Part shown: in pieces, positions 38,521 through 50,875 of the stretch
Layout of the letters: each line of letters opens with the position of its first letter
Numbering within the stretch: the first letter of the stretch is position 1
NCBI RefSeq assembly: GCF_000004075.3
Contig: NC_026657.2
Location: 28,676,408-28,740,407 of the forward strand
Direction of reading: 5' to 3'
From: Cucumis sativus
Lineage: Eukaryota; Streptophyta; Magnoliopsida; Cucurbitales; Cucurbitaceae
Length of the DNA: 64,000 bases
Notes under the pieces: generated by a model
What the model saw: only the letters and a program-made list of their open reading frames with translations
Databases searched by the model: none
What the model was told of the DNA's origin: nothing
Made by a program: the position numbers and the translations under genes

Positions 38521-41500
38521 GTATTACAACTTGAACGGCTTCGATTACTGGAACCGAAACCTTGACCTTATGATATGGGGAGATTCTGAAGCGCCGGAAA
38601 CGCTATATTTGGTTAAAACTTAAAAGAAGGGAAATGAATCTCATAAAAAAAGGGAGAAGAAATTGAGAGAAGTGAAGTCGTGTATGAAGGGATTAGTATA
38701 AGAAATTGAGAACGGAAGAAGTTTTTCTTACCTTCCTTCTTCCTGGTACGAAAATCGTTGTCCTCTTGCTGGGTTTTCTTTTATAAAATAAAGAATAAGA
38801 AACCCAGAAAAAAAGAGAAAAAAGAAAATAAAAAAAAAAGGTCGAGCGTTTGGGAGATTTTGAAAATTAAGAAGGATATACCGACGACCGAAGAAGTGGG
38901 ACGGTGGGGTTTGGTTTTCGGATCTACTGCAACGCCGTCGTTTTAATTATCAAATTCCTGTCCACGGCCGCCCCGCTACTTTTCTTTTCCTTTTCCTTTT
39001 CTTTTTCTTTTTCTTTTTAAATCAAAATTCTTTTTTCATTTATTTTTTGTTTCAAATAATTCCAAAATTATTTATCTCCATTTATTATTATATATATAAT
39101 ACTTTAATTCATTTTCCTACATTGATAAACTATTTTAAAATTTTAATTTTTTTTAAAAAAAATTCGTCGGGTGACAAAAATATTTTTTTAAAAATAACAA
39201 ATCCCATCTTTTTTGTCTATTGCAGACGAATATGAGAATTTAGAAAATGTACTGACAATTATTCTATTATTATAATTATTTTTACTGCTTTTTTTTTTTG
39301 CAAGAATTTCTTTCTTTTTTGCAAGAATTTCTTTCTTTTTTGCAATAGAGTATTTTGAGAATCAACCTAATCTAATTAACAAGTTTATATCATTTGACTA
39401 GTAATCAAACATTCTAATAAAAAATCATATCAATTATAAAAATAAAAAAATTAAGAGATTTTAGTCTTGGGGTGGGGGAATTTATGGTGTAATGTGTGTT
39501 GTTTTTCTTAGCTACCGTTGTTTTTTTGGCATAAATAATTAGATGTAAACGATAATTTCTTTTTAATATATTTAATATGTTTAGATCATTAGAAACGATC
39601 TTATATGTATGAAAAGTGTTTGTAGGTTTAATTTTAAGAACAAACCGATTACCGAATAGAGCTTCTATTGTTTACAAACTAACACATCGATGTAAAACTA
39701 CCATGTACATTTTAAACAAATCACCAATCTAAAAATCTCTATCGACTATTGTCGTACAAATGAAATATGCACATCAACACCAATAGTGAATACTATTATA
39801 AAATAACAAGGCAAAAAAGATGGATGAGAGTTTGACTCCATCTAGTATTGTTTAAATTGATTAATAAATAAACAGTGAAAATCACGTTTGAAATTTATTA
39901 CCCATTTACATTTTTACCTTTATTTTGTAGACAAATAATAGGCACGCTCTAACACAAACTTAGTTATTCATACTTAATTCATATCAATCACAACACGACT
40001 TGACAACCTTCGTTCGAGATTAGTTCTAAATAAATTGCATAGGATAACATTTTGATAATAAAATATAACAATTATAGCAAATTGTTTTATAATTTTGCAA
40101 ATATTACAAAATTCTCACTTCTCCATATTAAATTTGTTATTATTCATAAACTATAATTCAATAACCTATTTATCTTCCTATTTTTAATGTTATTATCATT
40201 ATTTATTTATTCTCCCACTTTTTAAGGCTATAATTATTTGTTTATTCTTATTATAGAAAAATTATTTGTTTTTTTTGTTTTAATCTTAATTTTAAAACAT
40301 CAAAACTACAGTAAATGCAATATGAAATATAAAACAATGATTGTTGATCGAAGTAATTTAATTTCAATTGTGATTTTCTTTTTACTTTCTTCGACGTGTA
40401 TTTTGAGTTGTATCATATTTCAAATGATCTTGTTTTGTTTTTTATATTATTTTTTTTGTTTTACTTTTATTTCAGTTTCGTATATTAGTGTTGTGAATAT
40501 TTATATTGTATGTATTAGTTGGTTAATATACTTACTACGTGACTTTTGTTTTTTCAAATTTTATGGAGTCCATTAAAGTATTATTAAGTATATAAATTAT
40601 GTAACTCAGTGTATCATTATCAAGTATACCAACAATATATTTTTAAAACATATCAGTAAAGTGAATCATTATCAAGTATATGAATTAAGTTTACAAATGT
40701 ATATCAATAGTATATCAAGTGTATAAGTAGGACTTCAAGCATATAAAGTGCATTTAATCAATCAATTGTATGAGTGAATAATACTAAATGTATTTGCAGT
40801 GTATTAGGTGTATCAAACATATATTAGTAATATTTAAGGTGTGTATTAAAAGGTATCGAGTGTATTAAAAAGTATCAGATGCATCAAGTGTATCAATCAA
40901 ATGTATCGGATATAGCAAGAAGTATCAATGAGTGAATTATGTGTATCAGACGTGTATAAAGTGTATCAAACATGTATGTTAGTAACGAGAGCATTTGTGA
41001 TGTTTTACCTATTGATGTATGAGCTGAATTTCGTTTTTGCCATTTTCGCAAATAATAAAATGCGTGTGCTATAGACGTAATTATTATAACTTATTTTGTC
41101 ATTTTTGCAACTGTCCGTTACTTCTAAATCTTTCCTCACACCTACAAATCACTCCCACTATTACCCTCAATAATCAATAATTTAATGGCAGTTGTGTAAC
41201 ATTCCTAAAATGTTTGCTGCCCATAGTTTTCCATTTATAGAATGTACAATGTGGGCATCAAAGAAACTGAAAGTACAAAAATACTTCCAATTTTCTTTCA
41301 GCCTTGGACTCTTTTATTTTCTTCATTGCTTTCAATGTTTTTGATCCAGACCGTTGGATTACCAAAGTTGTGCAAATCAACGAAACATATTGCAACACGT
41401 AGCATTCTTCTTGCTCCGTACTATAAGCGCGAAACACTTAATCAACCTCTACGTTTCTTCACTACCTCACTGCGAGGGAAGTGAGAAGTGGGAATTGGGA

Positions 41501-41539
41501 ACTGGGAACTGAGAGCCTCTCCGTGACGCCTCATTTCGC
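38521..41539. other. AT-rich spacer
   Basis: About 3 kb. Poly-A and pyrimidine-rich runs lie near 38.8 and 39.0 kb, and a 21-bp tandem repeat with TTGCAAGAATTTCTTTCTTT units lies at about 39298-39345. From 40.57 kb comes a degenerate GTATC-rich repeat. No coding region is supported. Confidence 0.55.
40570..41112. repeat. GTATC-rich dispersed repeat, copy 1
   Basis: Degenerate iterations of GTATCAAGTGTATC-like words run from about 40570 to 40980, followed by a unique module at 41022-41112 with GCTATAGAC and ATTTTGTCATTTTTGC. The same pairing recurs inside the DCD-Kelch intron. This suggests two copies of one repeat family of unknown class. Confidence 0.55.
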
Positions 41540-42904
41540 GCTCTCTTTTTGAGATTTCACGCATTAATCCATACTCTCCTCTGCTCCTCTTCTCTCTCTC
41601 GCGACTTCACAGAGTTCGCGAGAGAGTGAAAGCGAACTTCATTATCCTGAAACATCTCCGGGAGGAGTTACCAGATATTGATACCTCTATCTCAATCCAT
41701 CGCCTTCATAAACTTCGTTTCTTCCAACGGTGAGGCCTTCATTTTAATCGGTCACCTGCGGAGGAAGGTAAGTGTTTAGATTGTGAGAATCTCGTATGAT
41801 TCTTTGGTTTTGGATTCAAAATGATTCCACATTGTTACTGTTTTATACTTGTAGCGACTATAGATTTTTCTGGTTTATAGTCTCTTAGAAGTTAGTATTC
41901 AATATAACTGGTGATGATCAAATTCAAATCGAAGTGCGTATTCTTATATTGATTCTTGTTCCAAAATCTGGTTATCCGAGTAATGCTCGGGAGTTGTTGC
42001 ATTTAAGATGAGAAGAATAATTGGCGAAGTATTGATTGTACGTGTTTATGAAATGCTCTTTTGGATGAGGGACCTGTTCATATGAGTTATATAATTTCGG
42101 TAATTTAACTATTTTATTCTGAAACAAGTTGTACTTTGAATAAACGCTAATTTGTCGAACGATATGATGGTTTTTTTCTCTACAGCGCTGTATAATTTTA
42201 TATGCTGTTCCTTTTGTAATGATACTGCCATGGATTAAACTTAAGAAACGAGGTTTTGTAAGTCTCGTTATCCACACCATTAGTTTTTTGGTTACTACTT
42301 GTTTCTTTCGTCCACGCTTAGAATTTACACTGTGATTGATGTAGTTTCAGCTGTAATTTTTTGGTCACTAATTTTATATTTCTACTGTGTTGAGAATTTA
42401 CATTGTAATTGTTATCTACACCATTAATTTTTTGGTTCCTACTTCTTTCTTTTGTAATCATACCGTTCCTTATGCATTTTGTCATTTTGAATTAATTTTA
42501 TATTGCTAACTTGTACTCGATGTAGCTTCATCTGTTCCTTTTGTTTTACTCATAAATAGTCCTTTAAGCAATTGAGTGTTTGATTCTACCTTCTTTCTCA
42601 CCTTATCATTTTGACAATATTTTGTTATCATCATTTTTACTTCTCAGTTTTTACACTTTTCCAACGTTTGCTTCTATACCTTCTGTTCCCCCAAATAGTG
42701 CAGTTTTGTAGAGCCATAAGTAAGCAGCAAATAAATTATGTGGACTAAATGTAGTTTACCTCTCAGACAAATAAATTATGTTGGGGTTCCCATTGGATGA
42801 GTTTGTTGTGTGGGATGACATGTGTCTTTTGTTACTATGTTGAGTATATTTTTTTTTCGTTTATGAATTGGACTAGATTTTTTTTCAGTTCTCCATATGA
42901 AAGA
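41540..42904 (+). promoter_or_regulatory. Leader and 5' UTR intron of the DCD-Kelch gene
   Basis: A GC-richer leader ends GAGGAAG before a GTAAGT donor at 41768. The matching acceptor (TTTTTTCAG) ends at 42888, giving an inferred 1.1-kb leader intron. After it, ATGAAAGAATGA at 42897-42908 forms a three-codon upstream ORF whose stop overlaps the main ATG. Confidence 0.6.
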
Positions 42905-45900
42905 ATGAATACAAGAAAGAAGGCTCTAAAGTTCAAACCTGGACCTGCCGCTCGATTTAATGCTGATGCATCGTGTAGAAATTTGAGCAAGTGTCACCTT
43001 GGAGGCGTAATATTTGGATGCACGAACAGCACCATAAAGGAATGTCTTTCCAAACAGCTTTTTGGTTTGTATCCACCACTCAATCAAGATTTTTTCCTTC
43101 TTTGTTTTTTCTCTTTTCTTTCTTGTCTATACTAACATTACTAGGTTTATATTTACCCTTCACCGTTTTGGTAGCTTAGAGAATGTCATTTATTTTGTTG
43201 GAATTGGAAATCAAATAGTGATATCCAGCACTTTGTTGTTCTTACAGTTTTCCTTCCCTCTTCACTCTAGATTATCCTCGTGTTTCATTTCAACTTTTTG
43301 TCCTCTGAACGCTAACATCTTTATTCTCCATTTATGCAGGTTTGCCTTCTCAACACTTTTCATATGTGATGAACATTGATCCTGGTTTGCCTTTGTTTCT
43401 ATTCAACTATAGTGAGAGAAAATTGCATGGCATCTTTGAGGCGGCTAGTTCAGGTCAGATGAATATTAACACATATGGGTGGACTGCTGATGGTTCAGAG
43501 AGAACACCTTATCCAGCTCAGGTTTTACCAGAAAATTCCATGCCTTTATTATTTCTCTTAATTCACATGGCTTTAACAAACACAATGGTTATCACCAAAA
43601 CTAATGCTCTGTTTCTTTTGGTATCTATTTTTTTATTAGGTTCAAATTATGGTTCGGAGGCAGTGCCAACCTTTGTTAGAAAATCAATTCAAACCTATAA
43701 TTACTGACAACTATTATGGACTCAATCATTTCTGGTTTGAGCTTGACCATGCTCAGACAAATAAGTTGATTTCCTTATTAGCATCTCAAGCAATGGCTCC
43801 CAGTGTACGACCATCTACAACGAACCACAGACCTTTCTGTACAGTCCTCCCCTCCTTGGAAACGAGGGAGGGAAGTGAAAAGATTAAACCACAAAATATG
43901 GACGTGCAATGGGACCTGGCAAGTCAAGTAGCGGACACTATAGATGTTACTTCTTCGTTAGATGCAGGAAATAGTGCATTTGAAGTTCACTGTGATGAAA
44001 ATGAGGTCAATGAAGAGGAGAAGAACCGACTATTGCATAAACTACAAGAATTGGCTAGAAATCATCACGAAAGTCCAATGTTGCCTTTAACGAGTGATAC
44101 AGATCATACTGCCTTAAATAAGGACAAAAATTTAGAGAATAGTGATCGTTATGTTGAACCAATTAAGTCCAAAGAGAGCAGTGTGGAGGACTTTGGCTCT
44201 TCGACTGAATTTCCGTCTCTAATTGCCAAGGTAGTGATGGTATTTCATATAAACTGTCTATTTTTATGTGCATATCTTTCTGGATCACGGCTTTTCATGT
44301 GTTTTAATATTTCATGTTCATCTCTCTGCTTGTAGTTGGTTCAAGAGATACACGAGCTAAGGGAATCTAAAGCAGAACAAACTGAGAAAATAGTTTTATT
44401 GGAGGAAAAACTGGTAATTTTTAATGCCTTGCATTCAAAAGTTCACTACTATAAACTTATCCCCTTCCTTCTACATCTCTGGAATTTGGTTCATATTCGA
44501 GAATCCAATGTGTTCATGTTATTTTAATTTAATCTAAATTTTGGTGGGGATAATGGTTGGTGGATAGGACAACATGGTTTGGTTACAATACAAGATGCAT
44601 CCTACCTTGACTTAATTCGTAGATTTATCATTGGTGTTCTAAGTATGCGACTTTATCTAGACGATAAGACATGGCCATGCGCTAAAAAATGCTAACTATG
44701 CCTATGTGTTGCTACTTCTAATGATATTCTACGTTGAGTACAAGTTTTCCTCTCGCTTGTCTAACTGTAAGCAAAGCGAGAGGTTTCCTAGGTAAGCAAG
44801 GGTCGATCACAGTGAATTTCTTATCAAACCTAGTTATAACGCCTAAGTCAATTTCATGCAGTTTGTTTCTGTACATTATTTTATACTCACAGTCGCATAA
44901 AGTAAATTATATTATTTACACTAAGTGCCTCAATAGAAGAGGGAATGGAATGGAAGAACATGGAATGCACGAACTTGCTAAAAAGAATAATGTATGAAAG
45001 CCTTTGTTTTGTATGCGAGCTGAGTTATAAGATACGCTTTGATACGATATAGATAATTTAGCCATTTTTTAATTAAATCAAGCAATCTCGGCACCTAAAA
45101 ACTACACTTGTTCGTCTTTCTGGATACAAGTGATGAAGGAGTAGAATACCAAAATAAATTTAGTTTCCAAAATCCTTTGTGCGTTTAGTGCAGTCTTCGC
45201 CACTTACTCTCTTGAGTAGTTGACTACCATTGCTTGATTCTTTCTTTCAAATAGAATCAAGCGTTTGGATTAAGCTTGGACTAAACGTGCTAATATTCAT
45301 AAATAATGAAACCTTTCAAGGATGTAAAGCAAAAACTCAAATTAATTATAATGCATAGACAGACACATGTAGAGTAAAGAGACGAGAATGATAAAGATAA
45401 AAGACATGCATTGTATTGATTCTCCAACCACCCAAATTTTTCACCACCCAGCTTATCCTTGCAAGCAAGAGCTCGAGTTGCACTTCACGCCCCACTTTCC
45501 TCCAACTCCCTCAACTCCAAAGTCCAAAAATACCCACATCTTTTGCTACCAACTCTCTGCTCCCTTACGCCTACGATCAAGACACTGGCGCCACTCCGCT
45601 TTACGGCGTCAAGGACACCGTGGATCATGTGACCGATTGGAGAGCAATGGAAAAATTTGTTACTTCTCAACTTAGCAATGATCAAGAATTGAAGCAATCC
45701 AACTATTCTCATGGTGCTATTTTTCAAGTATCGCCCAACTCAGGTAGTGCTGCCATCGTGTCGGAGTGTGATTGTAAAGATATGGCACCGGAGTTTGCGC
45801 TGGCATCCCCATCAAGTTGCCAAGTGGATATGTGGAAGTGATAAAAAAAGGAAAAGTTCAAAAAAAAAAAAAAATCTACATGGTGTGTTTAAAAAAATCC

Positions 45901-48482
45901 CAAAAAAAGAAAAGAAAAGCGGTTGAAGAATTATTTTCTGTATGTGTTTACCGTAAAAATTCGATTTGAAGAAGTCTCCAAAGACAAAAGTGGTTGGAGA
46001 AAATCTAGTTTAGATTTTTCCAATATATGGTAAATAATTTTAATTTTGCTTATTATTTTGTTTCTAAAATATTAGAATTTTATTACATCTTCTAACGAAT
46101 TAAATAGATTTTTGTCATGTAATTAAATGAACTAGCCTTGTCATTCAGTCCACGTCAACACTCAACGGTACAGTCAACATTCCATTAGCTGAAAGTTATG
46201 TTAGGGACCATTTAGAATCATTTTGTAAACCTAGGGGACTAAAGTGTATGTTTTTAAACGTTAGGGGCCAAATAGACATCAACTCCAAACTTGAGGGACC
46301 AAAAGTACGTGCATTTTGCCCAAGTGGATATTAGTAGTGTATAAGTGTATATTAGTAGAGTATCGAGTATGTATATGTAGTGTATCACATGAGTTGGACT
46401 TGTTTTTTTGTCATTTTTGCTAAAGTAAATAAGTTTGTGCTATAGACCTAATTTTTAAAACTATTTTGTCAGACGTGCAGGAAGCCCTTTAGGTAAATCT
46501 ATCTTTGTAACTAGTTGATTCTCTATGTTCAGATGCCTGTTGTTTATGTTCCTTCTTCCAGAGATGATAATGGCTTAGGGGAACCAACAACCCTTGCTAA
46601 CTTATATTATTACGATTCATATGAAAATTTTCTTCTTCTTATGGCAGTTGGTTGCAGAAGGTGAAATCATGGAGTTGAAGAGTTTTTTTACGTTGCAAAA
46701 CTCAAATGCACTAGAGGCAAAGAGGGTTGTGGAGGAGGAACAAATTGAAAACTCATGTTTGGATCCTCGTGAATCCATTTTCCTTATTGGAGGATATGAT
46801 GGTGCATCACACTTGTCGACTTTGGAATTATATGATCCTTCCAGGGATATGATCAAATCTCTCAGGGCAATGAGATCTGTACGTGGATATGCTTCTGTTG
46901 CTTGGTTGAATAGTCAGCTTTATGTTTTGGGTGGTGGTAATGGTTGTGTATGGTATAACACTGGTATTAGCTCTTACTAATTTTCTTGGATTTCTTTGTT
47001 TGTGTAATCAGATAATTTCTCATTTATTTTCTTTGTTCTCGAAGTTGAATCCTATAACCTAGAGACCGATCAGTGGACATTGTCCCCTTCCTTAAATTTA
47101 GAGAAGGGAAGCCTCGGAGGAGTTAACATTGGTGACAAATTATTTGCCATTGGTGGCGGAAATGGTATTGAGTCCTTGTCAGATGTTGAAATGCTTGACT
47201 TATATCTTGGACGATGGATTCGGACAAGGTCAATGCTACAAAGGGTAAATGATGGTTTTGACATGTTTTTCATGTTTAATTTGAAGTTGTCCACCTCTAT
47301 GATTATGAGTTATGGTGAACAAATTTGGTTGGAGTTTTCTTTTTTGGATGAATGGTCGGGTTAGGGTATTGCTATGTTTGTATTGATCCTTGGACATAGA
47401 TGCCAACGAATGTAAAAAGTGTGATTTGGCTAATTTTTCATGAGCATTTTGTTTATTGACAAATCTTGATTTTTCTTCAGCGATTTGCTGTTGGTGCAGT
47501 GGAGCTCAATGGCGTACTTTATGCAACTGGGGGGTTTGATGGTAGTGACTATTTGAAGTAAGATACCATGACTTCTTCTTTTATATATACCGATCTCATT
47601 TGTTACATCCTGCATGCTAAAAGTTTAGTTGGCTTGAAAGATTTAAAAGTAGTTTTCGTGGTTTCCCAATTTCTGCCTTCTCAGATCTGCTGAAAGATTT
47701 GACATCCGAGAGCATTCATGGACTCAAATTGCTAGTATGAATGAAAAGCGAGGATGTCATTCATTGGTGACTTTGAACGATAAACTGTAAGCCATTTCTT
47801 CGTTATGGTTAATGGATGACCTTATGGGTTATAATGAGTCAGTTTGTGTTATAATTCCTTTCATCAATTGGGAATGTACATAAGGAAGCACAGTTTATAA
47901 GTTTTCATACCCATGTGGAGTATTCAGCAAACTTCTATCGAATGTTGTTCTGTACTTCATAGTTACGCTCTTGGGGGATTCGATGGACGTTCAATGGTTT
48001 CGAGTGTTGAAGTATACGACCCACGTATGGAATCATGGATCATTGGGGAACCCATGAAAAGGATGCGAGGATATGCAGCAGCTGGAGTTATCAACGAATC
48101 TATATACATAATTGGAGGTGTATTAGTAGATGACAAAATTCTAGACACGGTAAGCTAATGATCTACCATATCTCTTCTCTTGATGATATAGTCTTATACT
48201 TCAAAGCACATTGCTCTGCTTACCATGAGGCCTGAATTTTAATTTCATCTATTTATCTGTATATATATATATATGAAACAACAATGTACTTTTCACTGTT
48301 GTGTTATACTTCCATATTTTTACAAACACAATATATTATATGACTAAACTCAAGGGTTTACGGTTATTATATTCATATCGTGATTTTGCCAGGTTGAGAC
48401 TTATAAAGAAGGGTACGGATGGCAGGAAAAGACATCGAAGGTTCTAAAGAAAAGGTGTTTCCAATCGGCTATCGTTCTTTGA
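42905..48482 (+). CDS. DCD domain-Kelch repeat protein
   Basis: A 660-residue protein in ten in-phase exons: 42905-43064, 43340-43521, 43640-44230, 44336-44413, 46648-46963, 47045-47244, 47481-47557, 47685-47786, 47963-48149 and 48393-48482. The N-terminal DCD domain (about residues 25-145) shows LGGVIFGCTNSTIKEC, LFLFNYSERKLHGIFEA and a basic QVQIMVRRQC. A Glu/Lys-rich coiled coil follows. Six Kelch repeats then form a beta-propeller, with doublet-glycine motifs IFLIGGYDGAS, LYATGGFDGSD and LYALGGFDGRS. DCD proteins respond to development and cell-death signals. I recall the same layout in Arabidopsis At5g01660, named after NS1A-binding protein. The fourth intron is 2.2 kb and carries foreign-looking sequence. 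The biochemical role is unknown. Confidence 0.92.
45416..45841 (+). pseudogene. NAC (VND-like) C-terminal gene fragment in an intron
   Basis: Inside intron 4 of the DCD-Kelch gene an open stretch encodes LQLPQLQSPK, then TDWRAMEKFVTSQLS, and ends SSCQVDMWK. These words match the C-terminal region of VND-type NAC transcription factors. The DNA-binding NAC domain is absent, so the piece cannot act as a factor. An A-rich tract follows the stop by about 20 bases, so a truncated retrocopy is possible. Capture by a transposon is the alternative. The frame is mostly intact, suggesting a fairly recent insertion. Confidence 0.6.
46080..46475. repeat. Repeat-like block in the DCD-Kelch intron, copy 2
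   Basis: The stretch GGGACCAAAAGTACGTGCAT and similar phrases at 46180-46310 look like transposon-derived non-coding sequence. At 46320-46475 a short GTATC-rich run is followed by the module GTGCTATAGACCTAATTTTT also seen at 41022-41112. Element class is unknown. Confidence 0.5.
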
Positions 48483-50197
48483 GCGTGAGATGCTCATCTG
48501 CACGTGCGGTTGGTATGTTGGTAAAATCCATAGCTGCAATGGTGTTTCCTTTTGAATGGTAAATGGTGGGCATAAACCTTTCCAATACACACATCACGCT
48601 ATCAACGAATTTGTAATTTTTTTTTTTTAAATCTAAATCAATTTTTGAAAACTAAAAAAGTGACCTTAGAAAACTTAATTACCACTCCATGTTTAAAGAA
48701 ATAAGGACAATATTTCTAATTTTTTTTTTTTTAAAAAAATGCAAATACTTATCAAATTGAGGCATTAAGAATTTGGCTTCCTAACCTTGTTTTAAAACGA
48801 CTTAATTTTTTTTTTTGCCCCATCTTTGTTCATATTTGAATTTAAATTACTTGGAGTCGATGAGCACGGAGTTTCCTCTGGATTAAACCCCAAATCATAT
48901 AATCCAATGTGCGTTTACTGTTTTGCAGCAAGTATGCGTAAACCCCAAAGCTTGAGAGATCCTTCCGAAGCAATGTAGTTGCAATTAAATATTTTTGGTG
49001 GACTCCTATGAGTATGATTTGTCCAAAACGGGAGATGAAATAGCTACAACTATGGTATGCAATCACCTTCTTACTATCAAATCCAAGTTCCCCGTCAGAT
49101 GCAAAGGTCAAAGTACATGAGTTTTTTCTTCTTCTCTTTGTTAGAAAAAATGAAACATTCAGAGGTATTCAAAGGTGTGAAAGGGGTAAAATTTTGTAAT
49201 AAGCATGGGAAAACTAAGACTATGTATAGTGGGTATGTATAGTTAGCTTTCTAGTTTCTACTAATATACATATACACAAAACATTGAAATACAAAAATGC
49301 TTCTGCCACACGGGATTAGGCAGTATGACACAGCGCACTACTAATGAGTCAGTATATGGCCCAAATACAAATAATTGTAAAATGCTTAATTTACTAAAAT
49401 CCCGAAGTTTCTCTGTTGCTCGCGAAATCATTTGTACAAGTGTAAATGTTAACTCTGCCACGTGTCACATGTGAGTTCACGAATGGTAACATATAATATA
49501 CAATGCAGTTAATTGCACAAGCCTTGCTTTTAGATTAAGGCAAAATAAAATGACTTGTCAATAAAGAAAGCAGCAAAATATTGCAAACCACGGGATTGAG
49601 GCATGACTAAGTGTACATATATCAACTAATTAAAATACTTAACAACAATGAAACACTATTGGATTTTGAATCAATCGTTTCATTTGACTTTTTTTAATTA
49701 TTTATTCGTAGGATTTAATTGTTTAAAGGTTATTTCAACGAAAGTTTAAATTGATAAATAGTTTATTTCTTGAAAAATTTATTGTATTTGCAAAAAAGAA
49801 AAAGAAAAGTAAGATAGATAATCTTTCAAATTGCAAAGGTATAATTTAGCGATCAATATTTAATCGATTGACCCACAAGAAAGATGTATCACTACGGTTG
49901 GTTGACGGATCAAAAGAAAGTTGAATGGACGGTCAGGATGAGAAAGAGAGAGACCAGCGTCGACAAAGAAGGAGCGACCGCAGGGAATAGAAGCTTAACC
50001 CATCCGCGTTTTTCTCGACTATTTATCGGTAGGAGAGGTGTTGTGTTGTTGTTTCGTCGTCAGTTTCCTTCTCCCCCATTTCTTAATATTCATTCATTCA
50101 TCCCTTCCTCTTTTGACTCATTTACACCATTACCATTCTTCCTTCAAACCTCCGTTTCTCTCTCCTTCGATCTCCTTTCCTTCAACATCAACCGACC
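48483..50197. other. Spacer before the PRA1 gene
   Basis: About 1.7 kb of AT-rich sequence with poly-T runs near 48.62 and 48.72 kb. TGCCACGTGTCAC at about 49457 includes a CACGTG. The last 200 bp are pyrimidine-rich and are probably the PRA1 leader. Confidence 0.5.
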
Positions 50198-50875
50198 ATG
50201 TCTTCCTCCTCTCCGGCCATACTTCCCATCTCCAATCCTCAATCCACCGTCGTCCCCGCCCCCACTTCTGGTGGTTCTGTTCAATCTCAAGGCCCTGTCA
50301 CCACCCCCGCCTTTCGCGCTTTCATTAATCACCTATCCGAATATCTCCGTCACGGTCTCTCCCAGCGAAGACCATGGGCCGAACTTGCAGATCGGACGGC
50401 ATTTTCTAAGCCCGAATCCTTCTCCGAAGCCACCCTTCGAATTCGCAAGAATTACTCTTATTTTCGCGTCAATTATCTCGCTGTCATTGCTCTGATCCTC
50501 GGCTTTTCTCTCGTTTCTCATCCGTTTTCTCTGATCCTTCTGGCCGGTCTTTTATCCTCCTGGCTATTCCTCTACCTCTTCCGTCCCTCAGATCAGCCCC
50601 TTGTTCTATTTGGTCGCACATTCAAGGATAGCGAAACCCTAATTCTCCTGGTTGTTCTCAGCGTGTTCGTCGTATTCCTTACGAGCGTTGGATCCGTCCT
50701 CGTTTCGGCTCTTATGGTCGGTGTAGCTCTGGTTTGTGCCCACGGCGCGTTTAGGGTTCCTGAAGATCTCTTCCTAGATGAACAAGAAAATGTATCCACC
50801 GGTTTCCTTTCATTCTTCAGCAGCGCAGCTTCCACCGCTGCCGCCGCCGCCGTGCCTGTGGCTGCTCGCACGTGA
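50198..50875 (+). CDS. PRA1B: PRA1 family protein B
   Basis: An intronless gene for a 225-residue prenylated Rab acceptor family protein. The ATG at 50198 follows a pyrimidine-rich leader and begins MSSSSPAILPIS. The PRA1 core shows RRPWAELADRTAFSKPESFS, ATLRIRKNYSYFRVNYLAV, then two pairs of hydrophobic helices separated by LFRPSDQPLVLFGRTF. The end is AFRVPEDLFLDEQE plus an Ala-rich tail. PRA1 proteins sit in endoplasmic reticulum, Golgi or endosome membranes and help Rab GTPases in vesicle traffic. Plant members are usually single-exon, as here. I recall Arabidopsis PRA1.B4 and B5 (At2g38360, At5g01640) as the counterparts, both near relatives of other genes in this window. Confidence 0.95.
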   Translation: MSSSSPAILPISNPQSTVVPAPTSGGSVQSQGPVTTPAFRAFINHLSEYLRHGLSQRRPWAELADRTAFSKPESFSEATLRIRKNYSYFRVNYLAVIALILGFSLVSHPFSLILLAGLLSSWLFLYLFRPSDQPLVLFGRTFKDSETLILLVVLSVFVVFLTSVGSVLVSALMVGVALVCAHGAFRVPEDLFLDEQENVSTGFLSFFSSAASTAAAAAVPVAART

